A DNA stretch of 64,000 nucleotides from Shinella zoogloeoides (GCF_030733845.1 NZ_CP132311.1:1057501-1121500); one strand, 5' to 3'; shown: positions 19,499 through 29,029, numbered from the stretch's first letter. Numbers and translations are program-made. Notes: a model not told the origin generated them from the sequence alone.

Positions 19499-19629
19499 CG
19501 TCCCGAATCTCCCGTCCCTGTTTCCTGAAGCCCGGTGGTTTGGTTTCTTTGGGCCCGAGGGTCAAGCGCTTCCGCCCTGGTCCATCCTTTAGACCCAGTC
19601 TTAGACTTTTCCACAGGCACCAAGGACAC

Positions 19630-19657
19630 AGCAAGCCCGGATTGTGCCGGGCCTGCT
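19630..19657 (-). terminator. hairpin terminator after the cyclopropane synthase gene
   Basis: An 11-bp stem AGCAAGCCCGG/CCGGGCCTGCT with one mismatch and a 6-nt loop lies between the end of the methyltransferase gene and dnaB. No strong T-run follows, so strength is uncertain. Confidence 0.55.
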
Positions 19658-19685
19658 GGCTTTCGGTTGACTCTCTCCCCGAATC

Positions 19686-20972
19686 TCAGAGCGAGGCCTC
19701 CTTCGGATACTGGCGCGCGCCGCGCCGGCTGCCCTTGGCGTCGCCCTCGTGCGTGCGCAGGCAATCCTCGCCGCGCCCGATATAGTCGCGGGTGAGCGGC
19801 ATTGCCTGCTGGTCGTGCGAAAGCTGGAGCTGGAAGACGACGAGATTCTGCCAGCGGAAGGCGCTTTCCGATGCGGCGAGATAGAACTCCCAGATTCGGC
19901 AGAATTTTTCGTCATAGAGCGCCTTGGCCTCCTCGCGCCGCGCCATGAAGCGTTCGCGCCAGTGACGCAGTGTCTCGGCATAGTGCAGGCGCAGGATCTC
20001 CACGTCCGTCACCGCAAGCCCACTCTTCTCCACCGCCTGCATCACCTCGGAAAGGGCGGGGATGTAGCCGCCGGGGAAGATGTACTTTTCGATGAACGGA
20101 TTGTTGGCGGAGGGCTGGTCGGTGCGCCCGATCGTGTGCAGCAGCATGACGCCGTCGCGCTTCAAGAGCGACGCGCTCTTCTTGAAGAAGGTGAGGTAGT
20201 TCGGCCGGCCGACATGTTCGAACATGCCGACGGAGACGATGCGGTCGAACGGTCCCTCGGTGTTGCGGTAGTCCTGCAGGAGGAATTTCACCTCGTCCGT
20301 CAACCCGGCCTCGCCCGCCCGCTTGACGGAAAGCGCGTGCTGCTCGTCGGAAAGCGTGACGCCCGTCACCTTCGCGCCGAGCTGGCGGGCAAGGTAGAGC
20401 GCCATGCCGCCCCAGCCGCTGCCGATGTCGAGCACGCTCTGGCCCGGCCGGTTGATGTTGAGCTTGGCCGCGATATGGCGCTTCTTGGCAAGCTGCGCAT
20501 CGTCGAGCGATTGGTCCGGCCGCTCGAAATAGGCACAGGAATATTGCCGGTCCTTGTCGAGGAAGAGGTCGTAGAGCGCGCCTGTCAGGTCGTAATGGTG
20601 CTGCACATTGCGGCGCGAGCGCACGACGCTGTTCTTTTCGCGCGCCCAGCGGAAGAGATAGCGCAGTCGCTCCAGCAGGTGGTTCCAGCCGGTGTCGTAA
20701 TACTTGAAATCGGGATTGCCGGTGAAGACGGCCTTGAGGAGACCATAGATGTCGCCCTCGACGATGTCGATATCCCCCGTGCCGTAGTGATGGCCGAGAT
20801 AGTAGGCGGGGTCGATCGCGAGGCCCCACAGCGCCTTCTTCGTCTTGATGCGCATATGGACGGGATTGCCGGTGCCGTCGCCGAAGGACTGGCTGCTGCC
20901 GTCAGGGTAGGTGACCTTCAGGTTTCCGGTTTCGACGAGGCGGGAAACGAGCGCCTGTACAATGAATTTCAT
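19686..20972 (-). CDS. cfa: cyclopropane-fatty-acyl-phospholipid synthase family protein
   Basis: The 428-residue SAM-dependent enzyme shows the methyltransferase motif VLDIGSGWGGMALYLA, and upstream QYSCAYFERPDQSLDDAQLAKK, the signature of CFA synthases. FEHVGRPNYLTFF and LHTIGR follow. It should add a methylene bridge across unsaturated acyl chains in membrane phospholipids. Rhizobia carry two or more paralogues, so the plain symbol cfa covers the family and does not settle which one this is. It begins 192 bp downstream of rplI, on the same strand. Confidence 0.9.
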   Translation of the reverse strand: MKFIVQALVSRLVETGNLKVTYPDGSSQSFGDGTGNPVHMRIKTKKALWGLAIDPAYYLGHHYGTGDIDIVEGDIYGLLKAVFTGNPDFKYYDTGWNHLLERLRYLFRWAREKNSVVRSRRNVQHHYDLTGALYDLFLDKDRQYSCAYFERPDQSLDDAQLAKKRHIAAKLNINRPGQSVLDIGSGWGGMALYLARQLGAKVTGVTLSDEQHALSVKRAGEAGLTDEVKFLLQDYRNTEGPFDRIVSVGMFEHVGRPNYLTFFKKSASLLKRDGVMLLHTIGRTDQPSANNPFIEKYIFPGGYIPALSEVMQAVEKSGLAVTDVEILRLHYAETLRHWRERFMARREEAKALYDEKFCRIWEFYLAASESAFRWQNLVVFQLQLSHDQQAMPLTRDYIGRGEDCLRTHEGDAKGSRRGARQYPKEASL

Positions 20973-21132
20973 TCGCTAAACTCCGTCGCGCTGAAAATCT
21001 GGCGGAACGGGGCTGGGTGTGGTCGGAAACCGGCCTGGGAAGCGGCCCGACCGCCAATCCAGTCTAACGAAGTATAAATATTGATGCGAAATTCGGGATT
21101 TCAAGCCGTGCTTTTTGGCCCCCCGAACGAAA

Positions 21133-21155
21133 ACGGGCCGGCAGAGCCGGCCCGT
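21133..21155 (-). terminator. terminator after rplI
   Basis: A perfect 10-bp stem ACGGGCCGGC/GCCGGCCCGT with a 3-nt loop lies just beyond the rplI stop. On the minus strand the stem is followed by TTTTCGTT. Confidence 0.8.
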
Positions 21156-21164
21156 CGTCTGATA

Positions 21165-21743
21165 TCAGGCTTCGTCTTCGTCGACGCCGTCAGCTTCCGG
21201 GTCGAAGAAGTCGGCAGCCGTCAGGGCGTCTTCGTCGACGCCGTAGATGGCGTCGGCCGAGGTCAGGCTTTCGCCCTTCGACTGGCGCTCGGCTTCTTCG
21301 GCGGAGCGGGCAACGTTGACTTCGATCGAGATCTCGACTTCGGCATGCAGGTGCAGCGCGACCTTGTGCAGGCCGATCGCCTTGATCGGCGTGTTGAGCT
21401 CTACCTGGTTGCGGCCGACGTTGAAGCCTTCGGCAGCCAGCACTTCGATGATGTCGCGGGCAGCGACCGAGCCGTAGAGCTGGCCGGTTTCGCCGGCGGA
21501 GCGGACGATGACGAAGGTCTTGCCGTCGAGCTTTTCGGCAACGGTCTGGGCTTCCGACTTGCGCTCGAGGTTACGGGCTTCGAGCGTCGAGCGCTCGGCT
21601 TCGAAACGCTTCTTGTTGGCCTCGTTGGCGCGCAGCGCCTTGCCGAGCGGCAGCAGGTAGTTACGGGCAAAGCCGTCGCGAACCTTTACGGTTTCGCCCA
21701 TCTGGCCGAGCTTGGCGATGCGTTCGAGGAGAATGACGTCCAT
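21165..21743 (-). CDS. rplI: 50S ribosomal protein L9
   Basis: The 192-residue protein begins with the L9 signature [32 protein letters not shown]. It is longer than E. coli L9 (149 residues) because of an acidic C-terminal tail rich in Asp, Glu and Ala, which is common in Rhizobiales. L9 binds 23S rRNA domain V and protrudes from the L1 side of the ribosome. It is the last gene of rpsF-rpsR-DUF2232-rplI. Confidence 0.97.
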   Translation of the reverse strand: MDVILLERIAKLGQMGETVKVRDGFARNYLLPLGKALRANEANKKRFEAERSTLEARNLERKSEAQTVAEKLDGKTFVIVRSAGETGQLYGSVAARDIIEVLAAEGFNVGRNQVELNTPIKAIGLHKVALHLHAEVEISIEVNVARSAEEAERQSKGESLTSADAIYGVDEDALTAADFFDPEADGVDEDEA

Positions 21744-21765
21744 TTCAGAGTTCCTTTCGTTGAGT

Positions 21766-22740
21766 TCAGGTATTCGTGGTTTTCTTCTCTGCCGGGCCGG
21801 AGGGCGTCAGCGCGATGGTGCGCCGCGTGTCCATCAGGCCCAGGATGAGGATGACGAAGATCGGTATGGTGAAGAGCAGTACCGAGATGTAGGCGAGCCA
21901 CAGGGCGAAGGGCCGCCAGGGCTTGCCCCGCGTCCTGAAATGCAGGCTCGCGAAGCCGGCAAGCACGAAGCCGGCCCCGAAGGTGCCGCAGACGAGCGCG
22001 CCGATGATCGCCGGCATGCCGCCCAGGAAGGTGAGCACCAGGCCGCCGAGGAAGAAGAAGATCGCGTTGCGGTGCATGCGCAGCGTGGACGGCATATCCT
22101 CGCGCGGGCGAAGCCCCTTGCCGGAAAGGCGAACGATGAAGGTGGCGATGTAATAGGCCGCAAACAGCAGGAAGACCCAGAGGGCGCCCTGAACCAGCGG
22201 CAGGGCCAGCGAGAAGATGGACTTCATCTGCGCCACGGCGCTCGCATCGGGATTGTAGAGCGGTTCCTGCGCCTTCAGCGTCTCGATGACGATGTCGACC
22301 AGCTTGCTGGCCATTTCGCTGTCATAGCCGACGATCGCGCCGACGGCGATCATGCCCAGCGTCACCATGACGGCGAGATGGGCGAGAATGTTGGAGAGCG
22401 GATACCAGGCAAGAGCGTCGTCCGGGCCGCCGAGCTCGGAGGCAGGGCGGGCGAGGTTGGCGAGATTGCTCAGCCAGCCGGCGGGGATCAGCGTGATGAG
22501 GACGATCAGCGCGGCGAAATGCGAGGACACCAGCGCCGAGGCGGTCACGCCGCCGGCGACGACCGCGATGAAGGCGCTTGCGTTGCCCCAGCCGAGGCCG
22601 GCGATCAGGATGGGAAGGGCGGACGCGGCGTAAAGCACGATCGCCAGCGACGACTGCGCGTTCGCGCTCAGCGACAGCAGAGCGGCGGTCACACCGGCAA
22701 CAAGGCCGGTCGCAATCGAGGTTGGCGTCAAGGTCTTCAC
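21766..22740 (-). CDS. DUF2232 family membrane protein
   Basis: A 324-residue protein with about eight hydrophobic segments and a short polar C-terminus. The alphaproteobacterial DUF2232 protein is regularly encoded between rpsR and rplI, exactly as here, and the start [22 protein letters not shown] with [17 protein letters not shown] fits it. The gap to rplI is only 22 bp. Its role is unknown; the E. coli operon has priB in the equivalent spot, but this is not related to PriB. Confidence 0.88.
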   Translation of the reverse strand: MKTLTPTSIATGLVAGVTAALLSLSANAQSSLAIVLYAASALPILIAGLGWGNASAFIAVVAGGVTASALVSSHFAALIVLITLIPAGWLSNLANLARPASELGGPDDALAWYPLSNILAHLAVMVTLGMIAVGAIVGYDSEMASKLVDIVIETLKAQEPLYNPDASAVAQMKSIFSLALPLVQGALWVFLLFAAYYIATFIVRLSGKGLRPREDMPSTLRMHRNAIFFFLGGLVLTFLGGMPAIIGALVCGTFGAGFVLAGFASLHFRTRGKPWRPFALWLAYISVLLFTIPIFVILILGLMDTRRTIALTPSGPAEKKTTNT

Positions 22741-22948
22741 GTTCGCTGTCCTGTCCGGTCAGACAGTTAGAGGAGTTTCCTGACAGTTCGCTTCAGGACG
22801 GCTCCCCAACATGGGTTTTTGGCCCGAAAGGGCCGGCGGTTCCGATCCGCGCCCATCGCGGAAGGGAGAAAGGGAAGGCGGCAGAACCGTCTTCCCTCGA
22901 GTCAGATGCTGCAGCCCGACGTCGAGTCAGGCCGCAGGGAAAGCGTCC

Positions 22949-23197
22949 TTACGCTACGACGTAGGGCAGCAGGCCGAGGAAGCGAGCGCGCTTGATCGCC
23001 TTGGCGAGTTCGCGCTGCTTCTTCTGGGAAACGGCGGTGATGCGGGACGGAACGATCTTGCCGCGCTCGGAGATGTAACGCGACAGAAGACGGACGTCCT
23101 TGTAGTCGATCTTCGGAGCGTTGGCGCCCGAGAAGGGGCAGGTCTTGCGGCGGCGGTGGAACGGACGGCGTGCCGGAGCGGAGGAAGTATCAGCCAT
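22949..23197 (-). CDS. rpsR: 30S ribosomal protein S18
   Basis: An 82-residue basic protein with the S18 landmarks [22 protein letters not shown] and [34 protein letters not shown]18 pairs with S6 on the platform of the small subunit, and its gene lies directly after rpsF. Start and stop agree with the family length. Confidence 0.97.
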   Translation of the reverse strand: MADTSSAPARRPFHRRRKTCPFSGANAPKIDYKDVRLLSRYISERGKIVPSRITAVSQKKQRELAKAIKRARFLGLLPYVVA

Positions 23198-23221
23198 TGT
23201 CTTAGTCTCCTTCTGCTTCGA

Positions 23222-23677
23222 TTACGCGCGGTCTTCGCGGGCCGGACGGTCGCCACGCGGCGGGCGGTCGCCGAAGTCGCGGCGCGGGCCACGATCGCCG
23301 AAGTCGCGGCGCGGGCCGCGGTCGTCGCCGTCACGACGCGGACGGTCGTCGCGGTCGCGCTTCTGCATCATAGCGGACGGGCCCTCTTCGTGGGCCTCGA
23401 CGGCGATGGTCATGTAACGAAGGACGTCTTCGTTGATGCGCATCTGGCGTTCCATCTCGTGGATGGCGGCGGCCGGAGCGTCGATGTCCATCAGCGCGTA
23501 ATGCGCCTTGCGGTTCTTCTTGATGCGGTAGGTCAGGGACTTGAGGCCCCAGTTTTCGACCCGGCCGACCTTGCCGCCGTGTGCTTCGATCACGCCCTTG
23601 TACTGTTCGACGAGAGCGTCGACCTGCTGGGCGGACACGTCCTGGCGGGCCAGGAATACATGTTCGTAGAGAGCCAT
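23222..23677 (-). CDS. rpsF: 30S ribosomal protein S6 with Arg/Asp-rich C-terminal tail
   Basis: The 151-residue protein has a normal S6 core ([22 protein letters not shown] ... NLGVEN-type strand here [21 protein letters not shown]) up to about residue 105. A 45-residue tail follows, made of charged repeats such as DRGPRRDFG twice in tandem. In E. coli the S6 tail is glutamylated by RimK; rhizobial tails are RG/RD-rich instead. The upstream in-frame ATG at 23731 adds 18 residues without family support, so ATG 23677 is chosen. First gene of the operon. Confidence 0.95.
   Translation of the reverse strand: MALYEHVFLARQDVSAQQVDALVEQYKGVIEAHGGKVGRVENWGLKSLTYRIKKNRKAHYALMDIDAPAAAIHEMERQMRINEDVLRYMTIAVEAHEEGPSAMMQKRDRDDRPRRDGDDRGPRRDFGDRGPRRDFGDRPPRGDRPAREDRA
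23268..23317 (-). repeat. 27-bp tandem repeat within the rpsF tail
   Basis: The 23-nt string TCGCCGAAGTCGCGGCGCGG plus GCC occurs at 23268-23290 and 23295-23317, a 27-bp period encoding the nonapeptide repeat DRGPRRDFG. It suggests recent in-frame duplication in the tail of S6. Confidence 0.8.
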
Positions 23678-24026
23678 GTGGCTTTGCCTTTCTTGCGTTA
23701 AACTACACCCGAAACCGGCGCCAAGCCTCAACGACAGTTCTCAGGGGCCGAGGCCCGAAGCAAGAAAAGCGTTAATCCAGACGGTCGAGAGCGGAGACAC
23801 GGGAGGCCGGAGCCCTTGGCCCCAAACGGCAGATCTTGCGATTTGCCGGCCCTCCGTTCAGCCACCAGCCGGTGACCCGGGTGTTTTGAACAGCGCGCTT
23901 ATACGGATTTTCAGGCCGAATGCAAGCCTTGAAGGCAAATGCGCGCTGCACCGTTCTGAAACGGGCGGGAACCAAATTGTGAACGATGCGTTGTTCAGTC
24001 CGATCCAACCAGATGGAGTGACCGAC
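23678..24026. other. intergenic region between divergent rpsF and a small membrane-protein gene
   Basis: This 349-bp gap must hold the promoter of the rpsF operon on the minus strand and that of the next gene on the plus strand. I see no tRNA, repeat or strong hairpin. The part at 23890-24000 is moderately AT-richer than the flanks. No convincing -35/-10 pair could be fixed by eye. Confidence 0.5.
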
Positions 24027-24392
24027 ATGCAAGACCCGAACCTTGTCAATCGTCCGCCGGAAGATCGCGCGACGCGCCCGGTGGATGACCGCGGCCCGAC
24101 CGTCGTCAATGCAAGCAATGGCAGCGGCACCGGCGGATGGGCCGTCGCCGTGATCCTCGCCGTCCTCGTGGCGGTAGGCATCTTCTATTTCGTCGGCAGC
24201 GGAACGCCGGGTGACGGAGTCGATCCCAACGCCAACACGTCGGCGATCGGCACGCAGGACAGCGCGCCGGCCGGCGGCACGGCCACCGATGGCCAGACGG
24301 GCGGCACGACCGGCGGCACCCAGCCGCTGGAAAGCCAGCCGAGCGGCGGCCAGCCGGCCGAAGGCGGCGGCGCGACCACGACCACGCCGTAA
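24027..24392 (+). CDS. small single-pass membrane protein with Gly/Thr-rich tail
   Basis: A 121-residue protein: a polar N-terminus with NRPPEDRATRPVDDRGP, one membrane segment (about 36-56, WAVAVILAVLVAVGIFYFVG) and a low-complexity tail of Gly, Thr, Pro and Gln. The tail would face the periplasm if the N-terminus stays inside. Similar small proteins occur in Rhizobiales without an assigned function. The frame is open further upstream to 23676, but the sequence before ATG 24027 overlaps the rpsF promoter region. Followed by a terminator. Confidence 0.7.
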   Translation: MQDPNLVNRPPEDRATRPVDDRGPTVVNASNGSGTGGWAVAVILAVLVAVGIFYFVGSGTPGDGVDPNANTSAIGTQDSAPAGGTATDGQTGGTTGGTQPLESQPSGGQPAEGGGATTTTP

Positions 24393-24415
24393 CGTCACCC
24401 GCATGGGGCACTGGA

Positions 24416-24441
24416 GAAACCCGCCGGAAACGGCGGGTTTC
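24416..24441 (+). terminator. intrinsic terminator
   Basis: An 11-bp perfect stem GAAACCCGCCG/CGGCGGGTTTC closed by a GAAA tetraloop lies 23 bp after the stop codon of the small membrane protein and ends in TTTCTTCG. Confidence 0.85.
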
Positions 24442-24572
24442 TTCGTATTACCCCTTGGAACGCATGAAACTCTTTCAGGATTCGCAGGAGATTTCTTTCC
24501 GGCGATTTCGGCTAGCTTCCCGTGCCCGAAGTGGAGGCTTCGGAAAACCCATCACGCCGGGAGGAGAAGCCA

Positions 24573-24659
24573 TTGGCGAACCATAGCGACCGCGCACAGG
24601 CGCCGCACTGCACAGACGTGTGCACCAGAATTCAAATCCGGGTGGAGGGCCGCGCATGA
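24573..24659 (+). CDS. possible 28-codon upstream ORF coupled to the permease gene
   Basis: A TTG-initiated frame of 28 codons follows GGGAGGAG at 6 nt and ends in TGA overlapping the permease start (ATGA, 24656-24659). The peptide would read MANHSDRAQAPHCTDVCT followed by ten more residues; it has no signal peptide or known domain. The strong ribosome site and stop-start overlap suggest a leader peptide or translational coupling device. Against it: a TTG start, small size, and a second good ribosome site (GGAGG at 24644) for the permease itself. Confidence 0.35.
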   Translation: MANHSDRAQAPHCTDVCTRIQIRVEGRA

Positions 24660-26044
24660 ACGCCTATACCCATCCGGAAGTACCGTCACAGCCGGCAGAC
24701 GAACTGGTCTTCGCGCTGGAGGACAAGCCGGCACCGCCGATCGCGCTTCTGGCCGCCATCCAGCACCTTCTCGCGATCATCGTTCCGATCGTCACGCCCG
24801 GTCTCCTGATCTGTCAGGCTCTCGGTGTCTCGGCGCGCGACACCAACATGATCGTCTCCATGTCGCTGGTTATTTCGGGCATCGCCACCTTCGTTCAGTG
24901 CCGCCGGTTCGGCCCACTCGGCGCGGGCCTGCTGATCGTCCAGGGCACCAGCTTCAACTTCGTCGGCCCGCTGATTGCCGGCGGCGTGCTCATGGTGAAG
25001 CAGGGCACGCCCGTGGAGGCCGTCATGGCCGCCATCTTCGGCGTGGTGATCGCCGGCTCCTTCATCGAGATGGGGCTCTCGCGCATCCTGCCCTTCGTCA
25101 AGAAGTTCATCACGCCGCTGGTCACCGGCATCGTCGTGCTGATGATCGGCCTCACCCTCATCAAAGTCGGCCTCATCAGCATGGGCGGCGGCTTCGGCGC
25201 GATGCAGTCGGGCACCTTCGCCAATGGCGAGAACCTGCTGCTGTCAGGCACCGTGCTGGCGCTGATCATCGGCCTCAACCGCGTCCCGGTCGTATGGGTG
25301 CGCAGCGCCGCGATCATCATCGCGCTTGCCGTCGGCTATGCGCTTGCGGCCGTGCTCGGCCGCCTCGATTTTACCGGCGTGCACCAGGCCGCCTGGTTCC
25401 AGGTGCCGACGCCGCTGCATTTCGGGCTGGATTTCTCCTGGACGCTGTTCGCCCCGATGGTCGTGATCTACCTCGTGACCTCGCTGGAGGCCATCGGCGA
25501 CATCACCGCGACCAGCAAGATCTCCCGCCAGCCTGTCGAAGGCCCGGTCTGGATGGAGCGGGTGAAGGGCGGCGTGCTGGTCAACGGCGCGAACTCGTTC
25601 CTCGCCGGCATCTTCAACACGTTCCCGAGCTCCGTCTTCGCGCAGAACAACGGCATCATCCAGCTCACCGGCGTCGCCAGCCGCCATGTCGGCGTCTATA
25701 TCGCCGGCGTGCTCGTGCTGCTCGGCCTCTTCCCGACGACCGCCGGCGTCATCCAGGCGGTGCCGGAGCCGGTGCTGGGCGGGGCCGTGATCGTGATGTT
25801 CGGCGCCGTCGCCGCATCAGGCATCAATATCCTCGCCGGCCTTCAGCTCGACCGGCGGGCGCTGCTGATCATCTCGATCTCGCTGGCGCTCGGCCTCGGC
25901 GTGTCGCAGGTGCCGGAATTCGTCTCGCACATGCCCAGTTTCGTGAAAAACGTGCTGGAATCGGGCGTGGCGACCGGTGGTCTCTGCGCGGTCTTCCTGA
26001 ACTGGCTGCTGCCGGAAACGCAGGAGCCAAAGCCCGTCCACTGA
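24656..26044 (+). CDS. NCS2 family nucleobase permease (xanthine/uric acid type)
   Basis: A 462-residue membrane protein with about 12-14 segments. The family motif QNNGIIQLTGVASRHVG (about 324-340) is the nucleobase-cation symporter-2 signature, and the versions with N-G-I-I-x-L-T-G are purine rather than uracil type. PIALLAAIQHLLAIIVPIVTPGLLI marks helix 1. It should import xanthine, urate or a related purine with protons. ATG 24656 follows GGAGG. No purine catabolic genes lie next to it, so the exact substrate is open. Confidence 0.9.
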   Translation: MNAYTHPEVPSQPADELVFALEDKPAPPIALLAAIQHLLAIIVPIVTPGLLICQALGVSARDTNMIVSMSLVISGIATFVQCRRFGPLGAGLLIVQGTSFNFVGPLIAGGVLMVKQGTPVEAVMAAIFGVVIAGSFIEMGLSRILPFVKKFITPLVTGIVVLMIGLTLIKVGLISMGGGFGAMQSGTFANGENLLLSGTVLALIIGLNRVPVVWVRSAAIIIALAVGYALAAVLGRLDFTGVHQAAWFQVPTPLHFGLDFSWTLFAPMVVIYLVTSLEAIGDITATSKISRQPVEGPVWMERVKGGVLVNGANSFLAGIFNTFPSSVFAQNNGIIQLTGVASRHVGVYIAGVLVLLGLFPTTAGVIQAVPEPVLGGAVIVMFGAVAASGINILAGLQLDRRALLIISISLALGLGVSQVPEFVSHMPSFVKNVLESGVATGGLCAVFLNWLLPETQEPKPVH

Positions 26045-26083
26045 CGAATGCTCCGGGCGGCCCTTGAGGCCGCCCGGCACATT

Positions 26084-27127
26084 TTACATCGGCGCCGGAT
26101 AGAGCCGGTGGATGCGGCGGATGCCGTTCATCACCTCCGCCGAAAGCGTCAGGTCCGCGGCGGCGATATCCGTCTTCAACTGTTCCATCGACGTCGCGCC
26201 GATGATGACGGACGCCATGAAGGGCCGAGTCAGGCAGAAGGCGAGCGCCATCTGGGCCGGGTCGATCCCGTTCTCCTTCGCCAGCTCCACATAAGCCCGC
26301 ACGGCGGGTTCCTGATGCGGCTGGTAGCGGCCGCCGAGATCGCCGTTCTTCGTCAGGCGCGAGCCCTCCGGCCGCGCGCCGTCGAGATATTTTCCGGTCA
26401 GGAGGCCGGCGGCGAGCGGCGAATAGGCGAGAAGCCCCACCTCTTCGTGATGCGACAGTTCCGCAAGGTCGAGATCGTAGGCCCTGTAAAGCAGGTTGTA
26501 CTCGTTCTGGATCGAGGCGACGCGCGGCAGGCCTTTTTCCTCGGCATGCTTCAGCATCTGCATCGTGCCCCAGGCCGTCTCATTGGAGAGGCCGAGCGCG
26601 CGCACCTTGCCGGCCTTCACGAGGTCTCCGACGGTTTCGACTGCTTCCAGCAGCTCGGCGGCGACCTTTTCGCGGTCCTGCTTCGACGGGTCGTAGCTCC
26701 AGGCATTGCGGAAATGGTAGTGTCCGCGGTTCGGCCAGTGCAACTGGTAGAGGTCGATGTAATCGGTCTTGAGGCGTGCGAGACTGTCGTCGATGGCCTG
26801 CAGTATGCCGGCGCGGCTCATCGGGGCGCCGCCGCGTATATAAGGACGGCCGGGGCCGGCGACCTTGGAGGCGAGCACGACCTTGTCGCGGTTGCCGCGC
26901 GCCTTCATCCAGGTGCCGATGAAGCGCTCGGTGTCGCCATAGGTTTCGGGAGAGAGCGGCGTGGTCGGGTAGAGTTCGGCCGTATCGACGAAGTTCACGC
27001 CCTGGGAGAAGGCGTAGTCGAGCTGTTCGTGCGCTTCCTGCTCGCTGTTCTGCGAGCCCCAGGTCATGGTGCCGAGGCAGATTTCCGACACGCTGATGCC
27101 GGTCCTGCCGAGCGGATTGTATTTCAT
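26084..27127 (-). CDS. aldo/keto reductase (Tas-like)
   Basis: A 347-residue NADPH-dependent (alpha/beta)8 barrel oxidoreductase. The catalytic residues are visible: Asp and Tyr in FVDTAELYP, Lys in LASKVAGPG and His in LYQLHWPN. MKYNPLGRTGISVSEICLGTMTWG and the ending IRRIHRLYPAPM place it near E. coli Tas. The frame runs far upstream in the antisense of fabD/fabG, but only the stretch from ATG 27127 is family-like. It is convergent with the purine permease gene. Substrate unknown. Confidence 0.92.
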   Translation of the reverse strand: MKYNPLGRTGISVSEICLGTMTWGSQNSEQEAHEQLDYAFSQGVNFVDTAELYPTTPLSPETYGDTERFIGTWMKARGNRDKVVLASKVAGPGRPYIRGGAPMSRAGILQAIDDSLARLKTDYIDLYQLHWPNRGHYHFRNAWSYDPSKQDREKVAAELLEAVETVGDLVKAGKVRALGLSNETAWGTMQMLKHAEEKGLPRVASIQNEYNLLYRAYDLDLAELSHHEEVGLLAYSPLAAGLLTGKYLDGARPEGSRLTKNGDLGGRYQPHQEPAVRAYVELAKENGIDPAQMALAFCLTRPFMASVIIGATSMEQLKTDIAAADLTLSAEVMNGIRRIHRLYPAPM

Positions 27128-27322
27128 GGGAGAGAAAATCCTGTCTTTGGAAAACGGCGCGAATGTAGGCAGGTCCCTGCGAAGTGCAAGACGGCAAACC
27201 GCAAATCCCTGTGCGAAGGCCTTGGAAAGCATGGGTCCGGCAAGGGCGAGGGCGGCCGCGAGCCTTGACTTGCGGGACGGGAATGTGAATGGAAAAGGAA
27301 ACATGAGACGGGAGAAACCCCT

Positions 27323-28267
27323 ATGAGCGTAGCATTCACCTTTCCCGGCCAGGGCAGCCAGGCCGTCGGCATGGGCAAGGATCTCGCCGAAGCGTTCCCG
27401 GAAGCGCGCGCCGTTTTCGCGGAAGTCGACGAGGCCCTCGGCCAGAAGCTTTCCACCATCATGTTCGAGGGGCCCGAGGAGACGCTGACGCTGACGGCCA
27501 ATGCCCAGCCGGCGCTGATGGCCGTCTCCATCGCCGTCATGCGGGTGCTCGAAGCGCGCGGCCTGTCGCTGAAGGATCAGGTCTCCTATGTCGCCGGCCA
27601 TTCGCTCGGCGAATATTCGGCGCTCTGTGCCGCCGGTACCTTCACGCTGGCCGATACCGCCCGGCTCCTGCGCATCCGCGGCAATGCCATGCAGTCGGCC
27701 GTTCCGGTCGGCGAGGGCGCCATGGCCGCGATCATCGGCCTGGAACAGGCGGATGTGGAGGCTATCTGCGCGGAAGCCTCCGCCGGCGGCTCCTGCCAGA
27801 TCGCCAATGACAATGGCGGCGGCCAGCTCGTTATCTCCGGCTCCAAGCCGGCCGTCGAGGTCGCGGCAAGGCTCGCGACGGAGAAGGGCGCCAAGCGTGC
27901 GCTGATGCTCACCGTCTCCGCGCCCTTCCATTCGGCCCTGATGGCGCCGGCCGCCGACGCCATGCGCGAGGCGCTGGCCGCCGTCGAGGCGAAGGCCCCG
28001 GTCGTACCTGTTATCGCCAATGTGCGCGCCGCCCCGGTCAGCGATCCGCAGGAGATCGTCCGTCTGCTCGTCGAGCAGGTCACCGGCCAGGTGCGCTGGC
28101 GCGAGACGGTGGAATGGTTCGGCAGGAACGACGTCACGACGCTCTATGAGGTCGGCTCCGGCAAGGTGCTGACCGGCCTTGCGCGCCGCATCGACAAGTC
28201 CGTCACCGGCATCGCCATCAACACCCCCGCCGATATCGACAGCGCGCTCGCAGCGCTCATCGGCTGA
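27323..28267 (+). CDS. fabD: malonyl-CoA:ACP transacylase
   Basis: The 314-residue enzyme loads malonate onto acyl carrier protein. The nucleophile Ser94 lies in AGHSLGEYSAL, the N-terminal FPGQGSQAVGMG and the catalytic His in VSAPFHSALM are as expected. It is the first gene of fabD-fabG-acpP-fabF, with 24 bp to fabG. Length and start agree with the family. Confidence 0.96.
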   Translation: MSVAFTFPGQGSQAVGMGKDLAEAFPEARAVFAEVDEALGQKLSTIMFEGPEETLTLTANAQPALMAVSIAVMRVLEARGLSLKDQVSYVAGHSLGEYSALCAAGTFTLADTARLLRIRGNAMQSAVPVGEGAMAAIIGLEQADVEAICAEASAGGSCQIANDNGGGQLVISGSKPAVEVAARLATEKGAKRALMLTVSAPFHSALMAPAADAMREALAAVEAKAPVVPVIANVRAAPVSDPQEIVRLLVEQVTGQVRWRETVEWFGRNDVTTLYEVGSGKVLTGLARRIDKSVTGIAINTPADIDSALAALIG

Positions 28268-28291
28268 TCTCTTTTTCAAAGGAACGGAACC

Positions 28292-29029
28292 ATGCTTGAT
28301 CTTTCCGGCCGCAAGGCTCTCGTTACCGGCGCATCCGGCGGCATCGGCGAGGAGATCGCCCGCATCCTGCACGCTCAGGGCGCCATCGTCGGCCTGCACG
28401 GCACGCGCGTCGAGAAGCTCGAGACGCTTGCCAACGAACTCGGCGAACGCGTCCATATCTTCCCGGCCAACCTTTCCGACCGAGCCGAAGTCAAGGCGCT
28501 GGGCGAGAAGGCGGAAGCCGATCTCGGCGGCGTCGATATCCTCGTCAACAATGCCGGCATCACCAAGGACGGCCTGTTCGTTCGCATGAGCGATGACGAC
28601 TGGGACGCCGTTCTCGAAGTGAACCTCACCGCCGTCTTCCGCCTGACGCGCGAACTGACCCATCCAATGATGCGCCGCCGCTACGGCCGCATCATCAACA
28701 TCACCTCGGTCGTCGGCGTCACCGGCAATCCGGGCCAGGCGAACTACTGCGCCGCCAAGGCCGGCATGATCGGCTTCACCAAGTCGTTGGCGCAGGAGAT
28801 CGCCACCCGCAACGTGACTGTCAACTGCGTGGCGCCCGGCTTCATCGAAAGCGCCATGACCGGCAAGCTGAACGACAAGCAGAAGGAAGCGATCATGGGC
28901 GCCATTCCCATGAAGCGCATGGGCACCGGCGCGGAAGTTGCATCGGCCGTCGCCTACCTCGCTTCGTCGGAAGCATCCTACATGACGGGCCAGACGCTGC
29001 ATGTGAACGGCGGCATGGCGATGATCTGA
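28292..29029 (+). CDS. fabG: 3-oxoacyl-ACP reductase
   Basis: The 245-residue SDR reduces beta-ketoacyl-ACP with NADPH. TGASGGIGEE at about 12-21 binds the cofactor; NNAGITKDGL and the catalytic Ser-Tyr-Lys set (ITSVVGVTGNPGQANYCAAKAG) are classic FabG. Context (fabD before, acpP and fabF after) removes doubt that it is the housekeeping enzyme. Confidence 0.96.
   Translation: MLDLSGRKALVTGASGGIGEEIARILHAQGAIVGLHGTRVEKLETLANELGERVHIFPANLSDRAEVKALGEKAEADLGGVDILVNNAGITKDGLFVRMSDDDWDAVLEVNLTAVFRLTRELTHPMMRRRYGRIINITSVVGVTGNPGQANYCAAKAGMIGFTKSLAQEIATRNVTVNCVAPGFIESAMTGKLNDKQKEAIMGAIPMKRMGTGAEVASAVAYLASSEASYMTGQTLHVNGGMAMI

Noticed and set aside
24625..24656. tRNA T-loop-like string TTCAAATCC
   Set aside because: No acceptor stem, anticodon arm or proper spacing; it lies in the permease leader.
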